DNA from: Stutzerimonas kunmingensis
GTDB taxonomy: Bacteria > Pseudomonadota > Gammaproteobacteria > Pseudomonadales > Pseudomonadaceae
Assembly (NCBI RefSeq): GCF_900114065.1
Contig: NZ_FORS01000010.1
Coordinates: 62,001 to 126,000, forward strand
Length of the DNA stretch: 64,000 nucleotides
Direction: 5' to 3'
Shown here one piece after another: positions 59,269 to 64,000 of the stretch. The translations under genes and the position numbers were made by a program. Each line of letters begins with the position of its first letter. The first letter of the stretch is position 1. Below the pieces are notes generated by a model. The model was not told where the DNA came from. It did no database searches and was given only the letters and a program-made list of their open reading frames with translations.

Positions 59269-60231
59269 CTAACTGGAGGCTGGCAGGATGCCATTGGCCT
59301 GCAGGAAGTGTCGGATACGTTCCTGCAGGCCCCAGGCGAGCGGCAGGTCGGGGTCATCATAGGAGGCCAACTGTTGCGCATTCGCCGGGACGATGCGCAG
59401 CACATGGTTCATGCCATCGATCAGCGCCAGTTCGGCATCGGGCTTGGCACGCTGCAGGGCTTCGGCGTCCTCGATGCCGACCTGGATGTCGTGGCGGCCC
59501 TGGACGATCAGCGCGGGTGTCTCGACGGCCGCGAAGGCCTCCGCCGGGTCGTAGGCGAACAGCGAAATCAGGTATGGCTGCACGCTGGGGCGGAACAGCA
59601 CCTGCAGGGGCGCCGGCACTTCGGCGTAGGTTCGGCCGGCCTTGAGCTCGTCGATCAGAAAATAACTGGTGGCGAGCAGTTCCGGCGGCAGGCGACCCTG
59701 CAGTTGCTCGCGCAGCACCTCGTCGATTGGTCGGCCGCTGCCGGCGATGCTGATCAGCGCCGCGGCGCCCGACTTCGGCGCGGCGAGACTGGCGATCAGC
59801 GCGCCTTCGCTGTGGCCGATCAGGATCAGTTGGCTGAAACGGGGATCGCCCTTGAGCTTCGCGCTCCAGGCCAGCGCATCGTTGACATAGCCCTCGACGC
59901 TCAGCCCGCGCTCGTCCGGTGCGGCCGCCAGGCTGGCGCCGACGCCGCGCTTGTCGTAGCGCAGGCTGGCCACGCCCAGCTTGGCCAGGCCCTGGGCCAG
60001 GCGCTTGAGGCTGGCGTTGCGTCCGGCCGGGTTGTTGCCGTTGCGATCGGTCGGGCCGGAACCTGCGATCAGCAGCGCTACCGGTACCGGTTGGTCGCTT
60101 TTCGGCAGCAACAGGCTGCCCTGCAGCACGCCGCTGCCGGTATCCAGGTTCAGGGTCTGATTGAGCAGGGTCTGCGCCTGCAGGAAAGAAGGGGACATGG
60201 TCAGTAGCAGCAGTATCAGCAGGGCACGCAT
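59269..60231 (-). CDS. secreted alpha/beta hydrolase
   Basis: 320 residues from the ATG at 60231. Signal peptide about 1-19 (ends FLQAQ). Alpha/beta hydrolase core: GSGPTDRNGNN oxyanion region, YDKRGVG, nucleophile Ser141 in GHSEG (139-143), acid in QGRHDIQV and His in DGMNHVLR. Probably a periplasmic esterase or peptidase; substrate unknown. The frame is open upstream of 60231 but overlaps the aroC promoter and lacks a signal. Divergent from aroC. Confidence 0.9.
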   Translation of the reverse strand: MRALLILLLLTMSPSFLQAQTLLNQTLNLDTGSGVLQGSLLLPKSDQPVPVALLIAGSGPTDRNGNNPAGRNASLKRLAQGLAKLGVASLRYDKRGVGASLAAAPDERGLSVEGYVNDALAWSAKLKGDPRFSQLILIGHSEGALIASLAAPKSGAAALISIAGSGRPIDEVLREQLQGRLPPELLATSYFLIDELKAGRTYAEVPAPLQVLFRPSVQPYLISLFAYDPAEAFAAVETPALIVQGRHDIQVGIEDAEALQRAKPDAELALIDGMNHVLRIVPANAQQLASYDDPDLPLAWGLQERIRHFLQANGILPASS

Positions 60232-60309
60232 GGAAGGATTTCGTTGGTCACGGAGCAGGTTGGACGCGGCAATCGACGCAAAGGTCAGTATGCGCCGGCA
60301 ACAGGAGCG

Positions 60310-60337
60310 ATGACACCGTAGCGGCCTCAGGTATACT
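60310..60337 (+). promoter_or_regulatory. sigma-70 promoter of aroC
   Basis: ATGACA (60310-60315; five of six match TTGACA), a 16-base spacer, TATACT (60332-60337; five of six). It ends 39 bases before the aroC ATG. Confidence 0.6.
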
Positions 60338-60376
60338 TCCGGCCCCTGTTTTTCGGTCGATCGCGGAGCGTCCTGC

Positions 60377-61468
60377 ATGTCCGGCAATACCTACGGCAAG
60401 CTGTTCACCGTCACCACTGCCGGCGAAAGCCATGGTCCTGCGCTGGTGGCCATCGTCGACGGTTGCCCGCCCGGGCTGGAGCTGTCGCTGGACGATCTGC
60501 AGCGCGATCTCGACCGCCGCAAGCCGGGCACTAGCCGGCATACCACTCAGCGCCAGGAAGCCGACGAGGTGGAAATCCTCTCCGGCGTCTTCGAAGGCAG
60601 GACAACCGGTTGCCCCATCGGCCTGTTGATCCGCAACACCGACCAGAAGTCCAAGGACTACTCGGCGATCAAGGACCAGTTCCGTCCGGCCCACGCCGAC
60701 TACACCTATCACCACAAGTACGGCCTGCGCGACTACCGCGGCGGTGGCCGCAGCTCCGCGCGCGAGACCGCCATGCGCGTGGCGGCCGGTGCCATCGCCA
60801 AGAAGTATCTGGCGACCCTGGGCATCCAGGTGCGCGGCTACATGAGCCAGCTCGGCCCGATCGAGATCCCGTTCAAGACCTGGGACAGTGTCGAGCAGAA
60901 TGCCTTCTTCAGTCCGGACCCGGACAAGGTGCCGGAGCTGGAGGCCTATATGGACCAGCTGCGTCGCGATCAGGATTCGGTGGGCGCGAAGATCACCGTG
61001 GTCGCCGATGGCGTACCGCCGGGCCTTGGCGAGCCGATCTTCGACCGCCTCGACGCCGAGCTGGCCCATGCGCTGATGAGCATCAATGCGGTCAAGGGCG
61101 TGGAAATCGGTGCCGGCTTCGCTTCGGTAGCCCAGCGTGGCACCGAGCACCGTGACGAGCTGACGCCCCAGGGATTCCTCTCCAACAATGCCGGCGGCAT
61201 TCTCGGTGGCATCTCCTCGGGACAGCCGATCGTCGCCCACCTGGCGCTCAAGGCCACGTCCAGCATCACCACGCCAGGGCAGTCGATCGATGTGAATGGC
61301 GCGCCGGTCGAGGTCATCACCAAGGGTCGCCATGACCCCTGCGTCGGCATTCGTGCCACGCCGATCGCCGAGGCCATGATGGCCATCGTTCTGCTCGATC
61401 ACCTGCTGCGCCACCGTGGGCAGAACGCCGATGTGCAAGTGCTCACCCCGGTGCTGCCGCAACTGTGA
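60377..61468 (+). CDS. aroC: chorismate synthase
   Basis: 363 residues. It converts 5-enolpyruvylshikimate-3-phosphate to chorismate with reduced FMN, the last step of the shikimate pathway. Signatures: [47 protein letters not shown] and GGISSGQPI. Length is normal. An MFS transporter gene follows after 74 bp. Confidence 0.97.
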   Translation: MSGNTYGKLFTVTTAGESHGPALVAIVDGCPPGLELSLDDLQRDLDRRKPGTSRHTTQRQEADEVEILSGVFEGRTTGCPIGLLIRNTDQKSKDYSAIKDQFRPAHADYTYHHKYGLRDYRGGGRSSARETAMRVAAGAIAKKYLATLGIQVRGYMSQLGPIEIPFKTWDSVEQNAFFSPDPDKVPELEAYMDQLRRDQDSVGAKITVVADGVPPGLGEPIFDRLDAELAHALMSINAVKGVEIGAGFASVAQRGTEHRDELTPQGFLSNNAGGILGGISSGQPIVAHLALKATSSITTPGQSIDVNGAPVEVITKGRHDPCVGIRATPIAEAMMAIVLLDHLLRHRGQNADVQVLTPVLPQL

Positions 61469-61542
61469 ATCCGGGCCGTAGACGGCAGACCGACGGCGGC
61501 AGCATAAGGCGGCCGTTGTCCGCAGTCGGTAGCTTGTAGCCT

Positions 61543-62694
61543 ATGGCCGCTGCTCTGCCGTACTGGCGTCTGTCCGGTTTCTATTTCTTCTACTTTGGCC
61601 TGCTCGGCTCCACGGCGCCGTTTCTCGGGCTGTACTTCGATCATCTGGGTTTCTCGCCGGAGCGGATCGGCGAGCTGATCGCCATTCCCATGCTGATGCG
61701 TTGCGTGGCGCCGAATCTCTGGGGCTGGCTGGGTGATGCAACCGGTCGCCGGCTGGAAATCGTCCGTCTCGGCGCGCTGTGCACCTTGCTGTCCTTCGGG
61801 CTGATCTTCTTCGACAAGAGCTTTGCCTGGCTGGCGCTGGTGATGGCGTTGCATGCGTTCTTCTGGCACGCCGTGCTGCCGCAGTTCGAAGTCATCACCC
61901 TGGCGCATCTGCACGAGCAGACTGAGCGCTACAGCCAGGTCAGGCTGTGGGGCAGCATCGGTTTCATCTTCGCGGTGGTAGGGCTCGGACTGCTGTTCCA
62001 GCGGCTGAGCCTCGATCTTTACCCGACCGCGGTGGCCTTCGTGATGGTCGGTATCGTGCTGAGCAGCGCCTGGGTGCCCAACGCTCATCCGCGGCAACGT
62101 AGCGAGGCGGCCGGGCAGGGCGGGTTCCTCGCCCAGCTGCGGCGGCCTGGCGTACTGGCCTTCTACGGCTGCGTGGCGTTGATGCAGCTGGCCCATGGTC
62201 CGTACTACACCTTCTTCAGTATTCACTTGGAAGCACTGGGCTACAGCCGCAGCTTTATCGGACTGATGTGGGCGCTGGGCGTGGTCGCGGAAATCCTGCT
62301 GTTCCTGGTAATGGCGCGGCTGCTCGAGCGTTTCTCGCTACGTCAGGTGCTGCTGGCCAGCTTCCTGATCGCCGCCCTGCGCTGGGTGTTGCTCGGGCAG
62401 TTCGCCGAGCATCTGGCCGTGCTGCTGGTCGCGCAGCTGATGCACGCGGCGACCTTCGGCAGTTTCCACGCCGCCGCCATTCACTTCGTCCAGCGCAGTT
62501 TCGGCCATCGCCAGCAGGGCCAGGGCCAGGCGCTGTATGCCAGCCTGTCCGGCATCGGTGGAGCGCTGGGTGCGCTCTACGCGGGCTACGCCTGGTCCGG
62601 TCTGGGACCGGGCTGGTCGTTCGCCATCGCCAGTCTGGCGGCGCTGGCCGCAGCCGCTATCATTGCCTTCCGTTTGCAGGAGGACCGCGCATGA
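61543..62694 (+). CDS. MFS transporter (HcaT/phenylpropionate-permease-like)
   Basis: 383 residues with about 12 membrane helices. The first opens YWRLSGFYFFYFGLLGSTAPFLGLYFDHLG; the A-loop motif is WLGDATGRR, and the sequence resembles HcaT and PPP-type permeases. Substrate unknown. Its stop overlaps the mtnB start by 4 bp (ATGA), so it is translationally coupled to methionine salvage; a role in thio-sugar or by-product transport is possible but unproven. Confidence 0.9.
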   Translation: MAAALPYWRLSGFYFFYFGLLGSTAPFLGLYFDHLGFSPERIGELIAIPMLMRCVAPNLWGWLGDATGRRLEIVRLGALCTLLSFGLIFFDKSFAWLALVMALHAFFWHAVLPQFEVITLAHLHEQTERYSQVRLWGSIGFIFAVVGLGLLFQRLSLDLYPTAVAFVMVGIVLSSAWVPNAHPRQRSEAAGQGGFLAQLRRPGVLAFYGCVALMQLAHGPYYTFFSIHLEALGYSRSFIGLMWALGVVAEILLFLVMARLLERFSLRQVLLASFLIAALRWVLLGQFAEHLAVLLVAQLMHAATFGSFHAAAIHFVQRSFGHRQQGQGQALYASLSGIGGALGALYAGYAWSGLGPGWSFAIASLAALAAAAIIAFRLQEDRA

Positions 62695-63311
62695 CTGCCA
62701 CCCGCCAGCACCTGAGCCAGGCGATCATCGACGCCGGACGCTTCTTGTATGGCCGTGGCTGGTCGCCGGCGACCAGCAGCAACTACTCGGCGCGCCTGAC
62801 CAGCGCCGAGCTGCTGCTGACCGTTTCCGGGAGGCACAAGGGCGAGCTGACTGCCGATGACCTGGTGGCGGTGGACATGCACGGCAACAGCCTGGAAGAG
62901 GGCAAGAGGCCTTCGGCGGAGACACTGCTGCATACCCAGCTTTATCGCTGGAAACCGGAGATCGGCGCGGTGCTGCACACCCATTCGGTGAATGCCACGG
63001 TGCTGTCCCGCGTCGCCCTGGCCGATTCGCTGGTGTTCGCCGATTACGAGTTGCAAAAGGCCTTCAGCGGCATCTCGAGCCATGAATCGCAGGTGCTGGT
63101 GCCGATCTTCGACAACGATCAGGACATCGCCGCCTTGGCCACCAGGGTGCAGCCGTGGCTTGACGAGCATCCCGATTGCGTCGGCTACCTGATTCGCGGC
63201 CACGGCCTGTACACCTGGGGCGAGACGATGAGCGATGCGCTGCGACAGATCGAGGCATTCGAATTTCTGTTCGAATGCGAACTGAAGATGCGTGCCCTGC
63301 AGCCCAGATAA
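62691..63311 (+). CDS. mtnB: methylthioribulose-1-phosphate dehydratase
   Basis: 206 residues from the ATG at 62691, overlapping the MFS stop (ATGA; RBS CAGGAGG). Class II aldolase fold with zinc ligands in LHTHSVNATVL and IRGHGLYTWGET. It dehydrates 5-methylthioribulose-1-phosphate in the methionine salvage cycle. Followed by mtnD after a gap with a perfect palindrome. Confidence 0.95.
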   Translation: MTATRQHLSQAIIDAGRFLYGRGWSPATSSNYSARLTSAELLLTVSGRHKGELTADDLVAVDMHGNSLEEGKRPSAETLLHTQLYRWKPEIGAVLHTHSVNATVLSRVALADSLVFADYELQKAFSGISSHESQVLVPIFDNDQDIAALATRVQPWLDEHPDCVGYLIRGHGLYTWGETMSDALRQIEAFEFLFECELKMRALQPR

Positions 63312-63319
63312 ATTCCAGC

Positions 63320-63341
63320 CTGCCCGGTAGCTACCGGGCAG
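63320..63341. repeat. perfect 22-bp palindrome between mtnB and mtnD
   Basis: CTGCCCGGTAG followed directly by its reverse complement CTACCGGGCAG. In RNA it can form a tight hairpin; in DNA it could be a dimeric protein site. It lies 8 bases after the mtnB stop. Confidence 0.5.
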
Positions 63342-63364
63342 ACGACATTTTCGGAGAGCCGAAC

Positions 63365-63910
63365 ATGAGTGTCCTTAGCGTCTATCACGAGACCCGACCC
63401 GATCAGCCGCTCAAGGTGCTGACCCACCTCGAAGACATCGCCCCGACGCTGGCCAAGGTCGGTGTGCAGCTGGAGCGCTGGGAGGCCAGCGCACCAATCG
63501 CCGCCGGGGCCAGCCAGGAAGAGGTGATCGCCGCCTACCGGCCGCAGATCGACAAGCTGATGACCGAGCGTGGCTACGTCACGGTGGATGTGATCAGCCT
63601 GACCCGCGATCACCCGCAGAAGGACGAACTGCGCGCGAAGTTCCTTGACGAGCATCGCCATGCCGAGGACGAAGTGCGCTTCTTCGTTGCCGGGCGCGGG
63701 CTGTTTACCCTGCACATCGACGACATGGTCTACGCCGTGCTGTGCGAAAAGAACGACCTGATCTCCGTGCCCGCCGGCACGCGTCACTGGTTCGACATGG
63801 GTGAAGAGCCACACTTCGTCGCGATCCGCCTGTTCAACAACCCGGAAGGCTGGGTCGCGGAATTCACCGGCGAAAGCATCGCCGATCAGTTCCCGCGGTT
63901 GGACGACTGA
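63365..63910 (+). CDS. mtnD: acireductone dioxygenase
   Basis: 181 residues from the ATG at 63365 (RBS CGGAGAG). Cupin metal site: His97, His99 and Glu103 in [13 protein letters not shown], with a later His in [12 protein letters not shown]. It oxidises acireductone to the methionine precursor keto acid and formate (Fe form) or to an off-path product with CO (Ni form). The mtnC start follows one base after its stop. Confidence 0.95.
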   Translation: MSVLSVYHETRPDQPLKVLTHLEDIAPTLAKVGVQLERWEASAPIAAGASQEEVIAAYRPQIDKLMTERGYVTVDVISLTRDHPQKDELRAKFLDEHRHAEDEVRFFVAGRGLFTLHIDDMVYAVLCEKNDLISVPAGTRHWFDMGEEPHFVAIRLFNNPEGWVAEFTGESIADQFPRLDD

Positions 63911-63911
63911 G

Positions 63912-64000
63912 ATGCCGATCAAGGCGATCCTCACCGATATCGAAGGCACCACCAGCGCCGTCAGCTTCGTCTTCGATGTGCTGTTTCCCTATGCGCGCGA
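63912..64000 (+). CDS. mtnC: acireductone synthase / enolase-phosphatase (start only, cut by window edge)
   Basis: The first 29 codons are present, starting ATG at 63912. The sequence [20 protein letters not shown] has the HAD-type nucleophile Asp in DIEGTT, the signature of MtnC. It makes acireductone from 2,3-diketo-5-methylthiopentyl-1-phosphate, the step before MtnD. Incomplete at the right edge. Confidence 0.9.
   Translation, partial: MPIKAILTDIEGTTSAVSFVFDVLFPYAR

Overview
The window is GC-rich, gene-dense chromosomal DNA of a gamma-proteobacterium. Gene content and order fit the genus Pseudomonas in the broad sense, most likely the P. stutzeri (Stutzerimonas) group. The indicators are an Entner-Doudoroff glucose-uptake locus (edd, glk, gltR, gtrS, gtsABCD, porin), a MASE2-type adenylate cyclase (CyaB), a type Vd phospholipase (PlpD), a cpxR-cpxP-cpxA set of Pseudomonas layout, and aroC-MFS-mtnB-mtnD-mtnC. 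This assignment is inference from recalled gene families; no database was consulted. I found no tRNA, rRNA, CRISPR array, prophage, integrase, transposase or defence island. It is mostly ordinary core genome.

Layout: (1) 1-3.2 kb, minus strand, the start of an exopolysaccharide operon (sugar-phosphate transferase, tyrosine phosphatase, Wzc-like kinase cut by the left edge). (2) 3.5-12 kb, YegS-like lipid kinase, CheV behind a flagellar sigma-28 promoter, MOSC protein, lytic transglycosylase Slt, Uup ATPase, a Cys-cluster unknown and a universal stress protein. (3) 12-19 kb, small membrane proteins, a class II amidotransferase, a MoxR/GFA/VWA operon, an AsmA-like protein, cysK and a DMT exporter. 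(4) 20-31 kb, aceK, a 40-residue small ORF, GST, tRNA acp3U transferase, YbaN, a UPF0149 protein, recQ, a MarR regulator with a palindromic operator, plpD, a SelW-like protein and a second DMT exporter. (5) 31-42 kb, two AraC regulators, cyaB, an Mpo1-like protein, DUF808, TrkH, a YkgJ protein, a nitroreductase, and cpxA/cpxP/cpxR. (6) 42-47 kb, PHP nuclease rnm, yciO, trpS with a cysteine pattern like that of iron-sulfur TrpRS, scpA and scpB. (7) 47.5-58.4 kb, glucose locus: 6-phosphogluconate dehydratase, glucokinase, two-component system, ABC importer and a LamB-type porin. (8) 58.4-64 kb, a coiled-coil unknown, an alpha/beta hydrolase, aroC, an MFS transporter and the methionine-salvage genes mtnB, mtnD and mtnC (cut by the right edge).

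How the genes work together: sugar would cross the outer membrane through the LamB-type porin, be bound by GtsA, be imported by GtsBCD, be phosphorylated by Glk and be routed into the Entner-Doudoroff pathway at the Edd step, with GtrS/GltR sensing. Four translation-initiation regions of this locus carry A-rich motifs of the Crc/Hfq catabolite-repression type, so the whole route may be repressed together after transcription.

The most unusual signal is a dispersed, non-coding, near-palindromic repeat of about 158 bp with 8-bp terminal inverted repeats (TGGCCTGT...ACAGGCCA). It occurs three times (31.9, 38.2 and 44.4 kb): one copy complete, one lacking the hairpin apex, one lacking the right end. 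It looks like a MITE that no gene in this window could mobilise.
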